Part shown: one piece after another, positions 33,274 through 41,682 of the stretch
Numbering within the stretch: the stretch's first letter is position 1
Layout: each line of letters opens with the position of its first letter
Source of the DNA: Eubacterium sp. An11
GTDB taxonomy: Bacteria > Bacillota > Clostridia > Lachnospirales > Lachnospiraceae
DNA: 64,000 nucleotides
NCBI RefSeq assembly: GCF_002161065.1
Contig: NZ_NFLV01000014.1
Coordinates: 1 to 64,000, forward strand
Direction: 5' to 3'
Notes under the pieces: generated by a model
The model's database searches: none
What the model saw: the letters and a program-made list of their open reading frames with translations, nothing else
What the model was told of the DNA's origin: nothing
Position numbers and translations under genes: made by a program

Positions 33274-33786
33274 TTACATCTGTTTCAGATACTCTTTATA
33301 TCCAATGGAATCAAGCTTCTCCGCTTTCTCCACCACCTGGTTTTTCAGTTTCTCGGAGTACGCTTTTAATCTGCCGAGAAGCTCTTCATCAGATGCAGCG
33401 AGGATCTTTGCCGCAAGGATACCTGCATTGGCTGCGCCGTTGATCGCCACAGTGGCCACCGGAATACCTGTCGGCATCTGCACGATGGAATACAGGGAAT
33501 CCACACCGCCAAGATCTGATGTCTTCATCGGGACACCGATCACAGGCATCGGGAAGATTGCCGCGCACATACCTGGCAGGTGTGCCGCCTTGCCTGCTCC
33601 CGCGATGATCACTTTATATCCTTTTTCTTCTGCGGATTTTGCATAGTTAAAAAACTCTTCCGGCTCTCTGTGAGCGGAAATGATCGTCATCTCAAAATCA
33701 ATACCCAGTTCAGCGAGGATATCTGCTGCCTTGCTCATAATCGGCATATCAGAGTCGCTTCCCATTACAATACCTACTTTAGCCAT
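33274..33786 (-). CDS. purE: N5-carboxyaminoimidazole ribonucleotide mutase
   Basis: A 170-residue class I PurE that moves the carboxylate in purine synthesis. The motifs GSDSDMPIM, the ISAHREPEEFFNYA catalytic-histidine segment and GAGKAAHLPGM are clear. PurK, its usual partner, is not in the window. It lies 30 nt downstream of pyrF, joining pyrimidine and purine genes in one apparent transcript. purF, purH, purL and purC are also absent here. Confidence 0.96.
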   Translation of the reverse strand: MAKVGIVMGSDSDMPIMSKAADILAELGIDFEMTIISAHREPEEFFNYAKSAEEKGYKVIIAGAGKAAHLPGMCAAIFPMPVIGVPMKTSDLGGVDSLYSIVQMPTGIPVATVAINGAANAGILAAKILAASDEELLGRLKAYSEKLKNQVVEKAEKLDSIGYKEYLKQM

Positions 33787-33816
33787 AATGTATTCTTCCT
33801 TTCTTTGTCTATATAT

Positions 33817-34734
33817 TTATTTTACAAAAGCATTCTTCAGATCTTCTTTCATATCAAGAACGGCCTGACGGCTGGCGTCTCCGAAGTTCTCCGGACCATA
33901 TACCTCAGACTTCTGATAAGCACAGATGATTCCACGGCTGGAATTCACGATGGCTCCCAGTCCGTCTTCATTAAAAAACGGAGCCAGATCCTTTCCTGTA
34001 CCTCCCTGGGCGCCGTATCCCGGCACCAGAATATAGTTCTTCGGCATCAGCTTACGAAGCACTGCGCCCATCTCCGGATAGGTTGCACCCACAACGGCTC
34101 CCACATAGCTGTAGTCTTCGCCCATGTGCTCTTCACCCCACTGTGCCACTTTCTCTGCCACGATCTCATAGAGCGGACGGCCGTCGATAAGACGATCCTG
34201 GAACTCTCCGCTGGACGGATTGGATGTCTTCACAAGAATAAACATGCCCTTTTTCTCTTCTTTACAAACTTTGATAAACGGTTTTACACCATCAGAACCC
34301 AGGTACGGATTGACTGTGATGAAATCCTCTGTAAACGGAGAATACGTATGACTTCCCACCTGTACTTTTCCCACATGACCGATGGCATAAGCCTCGGAAG
34401 TGGAACCGATATCACCGCGCTTGATATCGCCGATGATCACCAGCCCTTTGCTCTTGGCGTAATCACAGGTGCGCTTGAACGCCTGCATACCCGGAATACC
34501 AAACTGCTCATACATGGCCACCTGCGGTTTTACTGCCGGGATCAGATCGTATGTCGCATCGATAATCCCTTTGTTAAACTGCCAGACAGCTTCCGCAGCT
34601 CCCTCCAGTGTCTCCCCATAGGCATCAAAGGCATCCTTTCTGATGTGCTCCGGCACATAGGAAAGCATCGGATCCAGTCCGACAACGATAGGGGCATCTT
34701 TTTCTTTAATGTTCTTAATTAATTCCTGAATCAT
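33817..34734 (-). CDS. pyrF: Orotidine 5'-phosphate decarboxylase, type 2
   Basis: A 305-residue TIM-barrel enzyme making UMP. The N-terminal IVVGLDPML, the catalytic Asp-Lys pair in GLVIIGDIKRGDIGSTS and the C-terminal VPGYGAQGGTG phosphate loop identify the longer type 2 form (about 270-310 residues) rather than the 230-residue type 1. The gap to pyrC upstream is 102 nt, with no gene or clear terminator. Confidence 0.95.
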   Translation of the reverse strand: MIQELIKNIKEKDAPIVVGLDPMLSYVPEHIRKDAFDAYGETLEGAAEAVWQFNKGIIDATYDLIPAVKPQVAMYEQFGIPGMQAFKRTCDYAKSKGLVIIGDIKRGDIGSTSEAYAIGHVGKVQVGSHTYSPFTEDFITVNPYLGSDGVKPFIKVCKEEKKGMFILVKTSNPSSGEFQDRLIDGRPLYEIVAEKVAQWGEEHMGEDYSYVGAVVGATYPEMGAVLRKLMPKNYILVPGYGAQGGTGKDLAPFFNEDGLGAIVNSSRGIICAYQKSEVYGPENFGDASRQAVLDMKEDLKNAFVK

Positions 34735-34836
34735 CTTGTCCCTCCAGATTATTTATTTGTTTATATCATTGGTACATTCTAGCATACTTTTATCCGGCTG
34801 TATACTCGCGAATCTGCAAAAATCGACAATTGCCCG

Positions 34837-36126
34837 TCATCTTTCGCCGGCATATACAATCTTTCCATCACAGATCGTATAGCGCACTTTTCCACAAAGC
34901 TGTGCTCCCAGGAATGGTGAATTGCTGGCCTTGGACGCGAACTGCTCCACCTGCCACACTTCTTCCGGATTGAAAATCACCAGGTCGGCCGCCCTGCCCA
35001 CAGAAATATCTCCGCAGTCAAACTGGTAAAGTTTTGCAGGATTCACGGTCATTTTCGCAAGAAGATCCATCATGGAAAGATATCCTCTTTTTACCAGATT
35101 CGTGATTCCCAGTGCCAAAGCCGTCTCCAGACCGATGATCCCACTCGGGGCCGAGGCAAACTCTTTTTCTTTTTCTTCCGCCGAATGAGGAGCATGATCG
35201 GTGGCGATCATATCGATGGTTCCGTCCATGAGACCCTCGATGATCTTCGTCTTATCCCAGCTGGTCCGCACCGGCGGATTCATCTTGCACATGGTTCCGT
35301 AGTTTGGCACATCCTCTTCCGTCAGCGTAAAATGATGCGGCGTCGCTTCCGCATATACTTTTGCTCCCTTGCTCTTGGCATAGCGCACCAGATCCACTGA
35401 TCTTCCGGAAGAAATGTGCTGGATGTCCACCTTAGCTCCCGTCTCCAGGGCCAGCATCACATCCCTTGCCACCATCACATCCTCGGACACTGCCGGCGCA
35501 CCGCCCAGCCCCATCTGCTGACTGACAACACCTTTATTGATACCATTTACTTCATTCAAAGACGGGTCTTCCTCATGGAGGCTGATCGGCATATCCACCT
35601 TGGCGGCCATCTCCATGGCTTTTTTGATAAAAGCGGCGTCCGTCAGCGGAATCCCGTCATCGGTAAACCCGCAGGCGCCATGCCGGGCCATCTCCTCAAA
35701 ATCCACCAGTTCCCTGCCCTCAAAGTTCTTCGACACGGCAGACACCTGTTTCACATGAATCGGCAGTTCCTTCGCCCGCTTTAAAATGTCATCGAGTACT
35801 TCCGGGCAGTCCACCACCGGTTTTGTGTTGGCCATGCAGACCACCGTAGTAAATCCACCCGCAGCGGCAGCGGCGCTGCCGGTCTGCAGATCTTCTTTAT
35901 ACGTAAATCCCGGATCGCGGAAATGTACATGAACATCCACCAGTCCCGGCGCCACAATGCATCCGCCGGCGTCAATGACCTGATCCGGTTTCACAGCCGC
36001 CCCCGGTTCCATGACCGTGTCCGGCTCCCCGAACCCGGTAATTTTTCCATCTTCCACCCACACATCAGTCACTTCATCCATGCCTGTGGCGGGATTCATC
36101 ACTCTTCCATTTTTTATGAGAAGCAT
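34837..36126 (-). CDS. pyrC: Dihydroorotase, class I
   Basis: A 429-residue zinc amidohydrolase closing the dihydroorotate ring. The metal-binding DVHVHFRDPG motif lies near residue 60, followed by FTYKEDLQTGSAAAAAGG. The HEEDPSLN and QHISSGRSVDL histidine segments and the catalytic Asp in MIATDHAPH are all visible. It is the class I (PyrC/AllB-like) form found in Firmicutes. It starts 20 nt after the peptidase gene, so the two are co-transcribed. Confidence 0.95.
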   Translation of the reverse strand: MLLIKNGRVMNPATGMDEVTDVWVEDGKITGFGEPDTVMEPGAAVKPDQVIDAGGCIVAPGLVDVHVHFRDPGFTYKEDLQTGSAAAAAGGFTTVVCMANTKPVVDCPEVLDDILKRAKELPIHVKQVSAVSKNFEGRELVDFEEMARHGACGFTDDGIPLTDAAFIKKAMEMAAKVDMPISLHEEDPSLNEVNGINKGVVSQQMGLGGAPAVSEDVMVARDVMLALETGAKVDIQHISSGRSVDLVRYAKSKGAKVYAEATPHHFTLTEEDVPNYGTMCKMNPPVRTSWDKTKIIEGLMDGTIDMIATDHAPHSAEEKEKEFASAPSGIIGLETALALGITNLVKRGYLSMMDLLAKMTVNPAKLYQFDCGDISVGRAADLVIFNPEEVWQVEQFASKASNSPFLGAQLCGKVRYTICDGKIVYAGER

Positions 36127-36145
36127 CCAGGCCCTCCTTTTCTTT

Positions 36146-38293
36146 TCAGTCTTCCACTAAAATCTCTTCTAACATCTCGCTGGAAGTTCCTTCTATATCA
36201 AGCTCTTCTTCTTCCTCATTCTGGAACGGATCATTTAATCGCAGCGTTCCGTCCAGCACAAACCGCCCGTCCAGAATGATCGGCACTTCCACCCGCTCTT
36301 TGTTGACTGCCACAATGCGGCCCAGCGCCTCATACGGAATGGTAATATCCGTATGACAGTTGAAATACGCCTTCTTCGGATTCTCTTTCCGGAGAATGGA
36401 ACACTCATTATCTTTGGAGATAATCTCCTTGCCATCCGGATTAAACACCCTCACTTCTTCAGAATAAGAGTAACAGGTATCGCCCAGAGCCACATGCGGT
36501 CCCATTTTCTCCGCAATGAGAATCGGCAATTTAGACATAATGTCGTATTTTGCCGCCATCACATAAGCTGTGGTGTTGGTTCCGATGGCAAACTCTCCCA
36601 TCGGCAGGGTTTCTCTGTTAAAAAGAAGATTCTCCTTGATAAACTTCTTTCCTTCTTCCTCATCCGGGAAATTATCGCAGGAATACTCCGTCACCATGCC
36701 ATCTTCAAACTGCAGCCGCAGATTCTTATAGCAAAGGCCATTTAAATAAACATTATTCACATGGAGAAGTCCGCTGGTTCCTTTGAGACGCGGAGAAGTA
36801 AAGACTTCTCCCACCGGTATATTCACATCTGCCAGACAGTTCTCGAACTTGGTCTGGGTCTCTGGGTCTTCCAGATCCGTGAGCGCGATCGTTAAATTCG
36901 TCATGTTGCTGCCCCGTCCCATGATCTTTACAAAGGCAGAGCGGTCCAGCACCTGGATCATATTCTGCTGAATCTCTTTATATTTCTCCTTGTCCAGATT
37001 ATTGACCTTGCGGACCTCCTCAAATATCTCCTCAAACTTCTCGCCGATGGACGGCAGCGGATAGGCGATGATCGTAAAGCTCCGCTCATCCTGATTGATA
37101 AATTCGTTGATCAGCGCGTTGGATTCTGCCGCGTACTCTGCCTTGAGATTTTGCTGCCGCTCACTCAGCCGGTATGCTTCCGGTTTGCTCTCCGGCTCAA
37201 ACGGAATCTCTCCGAACACTTCAAAACATGCCGGTCCGGCAAACCCTTCCGCCTCATCCGCGAACTCTTCATAAGCCTTTCTCATGCAGGTAAGCTTCCT
37301 GTCCAGCATCCGCTTATCAAAATAGATGGCGTCGTCAAACCGGTGATCATAATCATACTGTTCATTGGGATTGGAAGAAACGTATCCCACTTTCAGATTC
37401 TGTCTCTTATTGAGAGTATTGACCGCCGCCCGGTAGATCACCGGTTCCAGCCCCAGTTCCCTGAACTGGTATACCGCTGCCCGGATAATTCTCTCAAAAC
37501 CAATATTATAACGGATATTCACCGTTTTCTTCCTGGACAGATCTACATTTTTCAGGGCAAATCCTTCCCTGTATCCGTCTGTAAATGTAAAGGCGATCTC
37601 ATCAATCTCCTTCTGAGGCAGGCTGCTTAAATACTGCGCCATGCGAATCTCATTTTCTGAAATATACTCCCCGTAAGAATACAGATAGCGGATATCAGAA
37701 AGATCCGCCCCCATCACGATATCGGACGCAAACGACAGCGACGGGTCGAGCATCTCCCGCACTCTCCAGCCCATCCACGCATCCGCATAATCATAAAGGA
37801 ACCAGTAAATCACATCTTTCACCTGGTGATAGCTCACATCGCCGCGCTCAAACATGCAGTATATTTCGATAAACAATTCATTTAAAATCGTTATTTTCTC
37901 TAAATTCTGTTCGAAACAGAACACTCTCTCTGAACGAAGCTCTGTATACAGGAAACTCAGAATCCGTCCGTACTCTTCTCCCAGAGTCTTTACCGCGTAA
38001 GCCGGATTGGCATAGGAAGCCTCATAATTCTCCGGGAAAATCTCCCCATAAAACTTTCGGTTCTCCCTCTGCAGATCCTCCAGAGTGCATCTGTCCAGAA
38101 TTCCGTCGGACACTGCCGCATAAATGGCGTCACATTTTTCCAGAAAGGCAGCCACCGTCTTAAAATATTTTCCCAGCTCGCCTTCTACTTTCTCATTTTT
38201 GCCTGAGGCAATTTCCCGGATGCGCTCTGCCGCCAGCTGCGCTCTCTCTTTCACCGCCTCATTCTCTTCTTTCAGTAATACTCTGTAATCCAT
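36146..38293 (-). CDS. M29-type metalloaminopeptidase with long N-terminal extension
   Basis: About 715 residues, almost twice the usual 370-410 of M29 aminopeptidases. The C-terminal half (from about residue 380) is the M29 domain, and all five expected metal ligands can be placed: Glu in IPVGEVFTSP (~495), Glu in LPMGEFAIGTN (~566), His in KMGPHVALGDTC (~600), and His and Asp in CHTDITIPY (~646). It therefore should hydrolyse N-terminal residues of peptides. The N-terminal 370 residues are soluble, acidic and helical and match nothing I recognise. The start is uncertain between 38293 and 38305. It lies 20 nt upstream of pyrC, an odd partner. Confidence 0.75.
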   Translation of the reverse strand: MDYRVLLKEENEAVKERAQLAAERIREIASGKNEKVEGELGKYFKTVAAFLEKCDAIYAAVSDGILDRCTLEDLQRENRKFYGEIFPENYEASYANPAYAVKTLGEEYGRILSFLYTELRSERVFCFEQNLEKITILNELFIEIYCMFERGDVSYHQVKDVIYWFLYDYADAWMGWRVREMLDPSLSFASDIVMGADLSDIRYLYSYGEYISENEIRMAQYLSSLPQKEIDEIAFTFTDGYREGFALKNVDLSRKKTVNIRYNIGFERIIRAAVYQFRELGLEPVIYRAAVNTLNKRQNLKVGYVSSNPNEQYDYDHRFDDAIYFDKRMLDRKLTCMRKAYEEFADEAEGFAGPACFEVFGEIPFEPESKPEAYRLSERQQNLKAEYAAESNALINEFINQDERSFTIIAYPLPSIGEKFEEIFEEVRKVNNLDKEKYKEIQQNMIQVLDRSAFVKIMGRGSNMTNLTIALTDLEDPETQTKFENCLADVNIPVGEVFTSPRLKGTSGLLHVNNVYLNGLCYKNLRLQFEDGMVTEYSCDNFPDEEEGKKFIKENLLFNRETLPMGEFAIGTNTTAYVMAAKYDIMSKLPILIAEKMGPHVALGDTCYSYSEEVRVFNPDGKEIISKDNECSILRKENPKKAYFNCHTDITIPYEALGRIVAVNKERVEVPIILDGRFVLDGTLRLNDPFQNEEEEELDIEGTSSEMLEEILVED

Positions 38294-38382
38294 AAAATAA
38301 TCCATCCTCCCCTGTCAAAAATACATTTTTCACTCATTTATATCTGATACCGCTTACATCAATAAGCTCCGCTATCAGCATA

Positions 38383-38691
38383 TTACAGCATCACCAAGGT
38401 AATACCCAGAAAAATCACTATGACATTCAGACAGATTCCTGAAATCTTAAACTGCTGATTGGTCTTTACATCATCGTAGCTCAACACTCCCCAGATGACG
38501 CCAAAAAAAGCCAGAATCACCAGCAGGCAGCCAATCAGTCCTCCGGCGATTCCAAGATTTCCATGGCTTACTATGGAAACCAGCATCAAAATAATAAATC
38601 CCACAAGTTCCACAATTCCCATAATCAATGTTATGACTGCGTTTTTGGAAACCTTTTTTTCTGAAAAAGACAAAGCATTTCTTGAAATCAT
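38383..38691 (-). CDS. Small membrane protein, DUF4190/DUF6142-like
   Basis: A 102-residue protein with three predicted membrane segments (AVITLIMGIVELVGFIILMLV, then IAGGLIGCLLVILAFFGVIWG, then a C-terminal one; each shortened here). The layout and the motif FGVIWGVLSYDDVKTNQQFKIS resemble small DUF4190/DUF6142 proteins common in Lachnospiraceae, whose role is unknown. GAGGAATAAATT precedes the ATG. It begins 3 nt after the VanZ-family gene, so the two form a pair. Confidence 0.65.
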   Translation of the reverse strand: MISRNALSFSEKKVSKNAVITLIMGIVELVGFIILMLVSIVSHGNLGIAGGLIGCLLVILAFFGVIWGVLSYDDVKTNQQFKISGICLNVIVIFLGITLVML

Positions 38692-38694
38692 AAT

Positions 38695-39189
38695 TTATTC
38701 CTCTTTCTTCCCGCTCTTTTTCTGACAATGCGCCCGGATCCACCGGAACACTTTGAGGGCCAGACAGTAGCAAAGCCAGCCTGCCAGTCCACCCAGGGTA
38801 TTCATCATCAGATCATCCACATCAAATACCCCGACCTTCGTCACAAGCTGAAGGCTCTCTATACAGAGCGTAAATAAAAATGTATATATCAAAATCCGGA
38901 CAAAACCGGTTTTCTTTGTTCTCCACAAGGGCACCAGCATTCCCACCGGAAAGAAAACCAGAAGATTTCCAATCAGATTAATAAGAAATGCTTCCGTACT
39001 GACATAGTCCCGGTACAGGATAAAACGGCGTATCTCCATAAATGGTATCAGATTGTACCGATACGTACTGTATCCCTCCACCCGTCCCAGCCGGTCACTG
39101 AATAACACAAAATACAACACCACACAGCCGTATATGATTAAAAGGAAAAAACTGACAGCGCCAATCTTTTTTCTGGTTATTTTTTTCAA
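38695..39189 (-). CDS. VanZ-family membrane protein
   Basis: About 164 residues with four predicted membrane segments. The family signature NLIGNLLVFFPVGMLVPL, followed by LCIESLQLVTKVGVFDVDDLMMNTLGG, is clear. VanZ proteins give low teicoplanin resistance in enterococci, but most homologues have no known role. No ATG suits; TTG at 39189, seven bases after AGGAA, fits best. The C-terminus is strongly basic (RAHCQKKSGKKEE). It sits between pyrE and the peptidase gene without functional links. Confidence 0.8.
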   Translation of the reverse strand: MKKITRKKIGAVSFFLLIIYGCVVLYFVLFSDRLGRVEGYSTYRYNLIPFMEIRRFILYRDYVSTEAFLINLIGNLLVFFPVGMLVPLWRTKKTGFVRILIYTFLFTLCIESLQLVTKVGVFDVDDLMMNTLGGLAGWLCYCLALKVFRWIRAHCQKKSGKKEE

Positions 39190-39338
39190 TATATCCAATT
39201 CCTTCCATCACATAATACATGCAGGAACCGGTTTCCCCGGCAGGCTCTAACCTACCTCTCTCAAAACCAATTCCTGCTTCCTCTGCCCTGCGGCCAGTCA
39301 TGTTTGCAGCGATTTCTCCTGCTGCTCCATCTCAGATA

Positions 39339-39491
39339 CTAAATCATAATATTTTTTCTGGCAGACAGCGCACGCGCCCCGTTGATGATGGTTAAGATCC
39401 CCAGACTGATTCCCACAGCCATGCAGAGAATACCCACAACTATTCCTGAAGCGCCAATCTGATTCAAAGTCTTAAAAACCTTTTCATTCAT
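39339..39491 (-). CDS. Small single-pass membrane protein
   Basis: A 50-residue open frame that follows pyrE directly. It begins MNEKVFKTLNQIGASG, continues with one hydrophobic segment of about 22 residues (IVVGILCMAVGISLGILTII) and ends in a basic NGARALSARKNIMI. AAGGAGG lies 12 nt upstream, overlapping a four-codon frame. Small single-pass proteins of this shape are common after pyrE in related bacteria, as far as I recall. Function unknown. The long spacing to the ribosome site lowers certainty. Confidence 0.45.
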   Translation of the reverse strand: MNEKVFKTLNQIGASGIVVGILCMAVGISLGILTIINGARALSARKNIMI

Positions 39492-39508
39492 AAAAGCATC
39501 AAGCCTCC

Positions 39509-40183
39509 TTATTTCACACCATACTGCTCATAATAAGCGTCAATTGCTGCCTTTATCTCGTCATTAATAATTATTTGACCTTTGTAAGGTTTATTATACA
39601 AATGTTCCACAACTTCTGCCATAGTCACGATAGCCGTAGTCTTAAATCCGTACGTATCCCGGATCTCCTGCAGAGCGCTCTTCTCGCCCTGTCCCCGCTC
39701 CATACGGTCCACAGAAACCACCAGACCGATCACATCCACATCGCCCTGTGCTTTCACGATCGGCAATGTCTCCTGAATAGAAGTACCCGCTGTGGTCACA
39801 TCCTCGATGATCACAACCTTATCTCCGTCCTGGATCGGGCTTCCCAGCAGGATTCCCTTATCTCCGTGGTCCTTGATCTCCTTTCGGTTGCTGCAGTACC
39901 GGATATCCTCACCATATTTCTCAGAAATGGCAATGGTTGCTGCCACAGACAGCGGAATTCCCTTGTAGGCCGGTCCAAACAGCACATCAAAGTCCAGACC
40001 GAACTGATCCTTGATGGCCTGGGCATAATATTCTCCCAGTCTCTTCAACTGAGAACCTGTCCTGTAAAATCCTGTATTCACAAAAAACGGAGTCTTTCTT
40101 CCGCTCTTGGTTACAAAATCACCAAACTTCAGTACGTTACAATCAATCATAAATTCAATAAACTCTTTCTTATACTGTTCCAT
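39509..40183 (-). CDS. pyrE: Orotate phosphoribosyltransferase
   Basis: A 224-residue phosphoribosyltransferase that makes OMP from orotate and PRPP. The family N-terminus KEFIEFMIDCNVLKFGDF and FVNTGFYRTG are followed by the PRPP loop VVIIEDVTTAGTSI and the catalytic flexible loop near SNRKEIKDHGDKG. It has its own promoter (40262-40290). In many relatives pyrE directly follows pyrD; here the two are 5.2 kb apart with an accessory island between them. Confidence 0.96.
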   Translation of the reverse strand: MEQYKKEFIEFMIDCNVLKFGDFVTKSGRKTPFFVNTGFYRTGSQLKRLGEYYAQAIKDQFGLDFDVLFGPAYKGIPLSVAATIAISEKYGEDIRYCSNRKEIKDHGDKGILLGSPIQDGDKVVIIEDVTTAGTSIQETLPIVKAQGDVDVIGLVVSVDRMERGQGEKSALQEIRDTYGFKTTAIVTMAEVVEHLYNKPYKGQIIINDEIKAAIDAYYEQYGVK

Positions 40184-40261
40184 TTATCCAAACCTCCGTA
40201 TTATGAACGCAGAATCTTTGTCTTTCCCTGCGTCCTTATTTTCTTTTTGTATTTCTTTTCC

Positions 40262-40290
40262 ATCATATCATACCCTTAGGCGAATTTCAA
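40262..40290 (-). promoter_or_regulatory. pyrE promoter
   Basis: On the minus strand TTGAAA (40285-40290), a 17-bp spacer and TATGAT (40262-40267) lie about 80 nt upstream of the pyrE start. It would let pyrE be expressed independently of pyrKD. No PyrR-type attenuator was seen in the short leader. Confidence 0.6.
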
Positions 40291-40350
40291 TTGAGGAAAT
40301 TTGTTTGTAAGCCTGCTGACAGAGAAAAGTTTTTCTTTCCGCATTTCTTT

Positions 40351-41094
40351 CAGGAACAGAATTTAAAAATTTCCTTCAAGGATTCCATATAGAGCGGCAC
40401 CGTAATCTTGTACAAAGGGCTGATTTTATAAAGGAAACTGTCATTCAGGAGCTCAGATACGCTCCAAAATAGCATGGTGACTTTCAAACGAAAAGATGAT
40501 GTGCTGACCCTGCTCATTCACCTGGGATATCTGGCCTACAACCAGAGAACACAGACTGCATTTATTCCAAACGAGGAAATCCGCACAGAGCTGGCAAATG
40601 CAGTGGAAGAAAGCCGCTGGAACGCATAGATTGATTTTCAGAGGAAATCCGTTCTCTTGCTGGACGCCCCCCAATATGGATGAGGAAACCGTAGCAGAAC
40701 AAATCGAAAAAATCCACATGGAGTATACTCCCGTCATTCAATACAACAATGCAAACTCTTAGCAGCGCTTTGACCATCGCCTATTTAAGCGCCATGCAGT
40801 ATTATTTAAACCCATTCGCGAACTGCCTGCCGAAAGAAGCTTCGATGACTTTATTTTTCTTCCGAAACCGGAACACATCGGCATCTACCCGGCCTTACTG
40901 GCAGAGCTGAAATGGAATAAAAGCGCAGCGACAGCCATCGCGCAGACCAAAGAGAAACAACATCCATCTGCTCGCAGTCAGTACACCGGTGATATTCTGT
41001 TGATTGGGATTAACTATGATAAAAAAAGTAAGACACATCAGTGTGTGATTGAGAAATTCGGCCAGCGCATCTCAAATTGTGAAAACAAAAACTG
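40351..41094 (+). pseudogene. Decayed DUF1703 / PD-(D/E)XK AAA-ATPase-like gene, C-terminal remnant
   Basis: A plus-strand remnant read in three frames. The stretch from 40474 encodes MVTFKRKDDVLTLLIHLGYLAY and on to IPNEEIRTELANAVEE before TAG at 40627. A frame change then gives DEETVAEQIEKIHMEYTP and a stop near 40759; the next frame gives SSALTIAYLSAMQYY. A last frame change gives ELPAERSFDDFIFLPKP, the nuclease-core strand AELKWNKSA, and GDILLIGINYDKKSK to a stop at 41094. This is the standard C-terminal order of ATPase-like DUF1703 proteins; the N-terminal ATPase part is gone. With at least two stops and two frameshifts it cannot be functional. Confidence 0.85.
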
Positions 41095-41217
41095 ACAGAA
41101 GACGGCGGAAGGCTATGTCGCTTTACCGCCGTCTCCTGAAAAACAGAAACGTAAAAATATGATCTAATCAAAATAGTTCAGTGTTTAAATATGAATCAAC
41201 ACCGGAATGAAACTTTG

Positions 41218-41637
41218 TCACTCTTCTTTCATCGTGGCATCTATAATTTTTATTGCCTTGCTTCCTGCATATTCATCAATTCCTGTGGCCGTCTCACCGT
41301 CAATGATTCCTTCCACCGTTACATCTCCCGATGCCATGACCGCAGAATCCATCGGCCCTTCCACTACAAATAGTCTATCCCCATCTTCCGTATGGCAAAT
41401 CATGTCAGCAGTCATCGTCATCCCTTCTTCAAACTGGTACACTTCCCCGCTGATTTTAATAGACTGCCCTTTATAATTCTCTGGAGAAGCAAACAATTCA
41501 GCAAATTGTGCTTCTTCCACATACTGCTTTTCTTCACTGACCTCTGTACTATCCGCCTCATTTGCAGAATCGCCTCCGCAGGCCGCCAGTGATAATGCCA
41601 TAACAACACATAAAATATAAGATATTAGTTTTTTCAT
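41218..41637 (-). CDS. Lipoprotein with OB-fold (tRNA_anti-like) domain
   Basis: A 139-residue secreted lipoprotein. The signal sequence MKKLISYILCVVMALSLAAC ends at a lipobox Cys (residue 20), followed by an acidic linker. Residues about 45-138 look like an OB-fold of the tRNA_anti-like type (YKGQSIKISGEVYQFEEG, then DVTVEGIIDGETA). Such small OB lipoproteins are common in Clostridia and their ligands are unknown. It is the last gene of a four-gene minus-strand cassette in the AT-rich island. Confidence 0.75.
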   Translation of the reverse strand: MKKLISYILCVVMALSLAACGGDSANEADSTEVSEEKQYVEEAQFAELFASPENYKGQSIKISGEVYQFEEGMTMTADMICHTEDGDRLFVVEGPMDSAVMASGDVTVEGIIDGETATGIDEYAGSKAIKIIDATMKEE

Positions 41638-41682
41638 GGTGATTCACTCCTTTCATTTATTTATATCTGTATTTTCAAAAAA

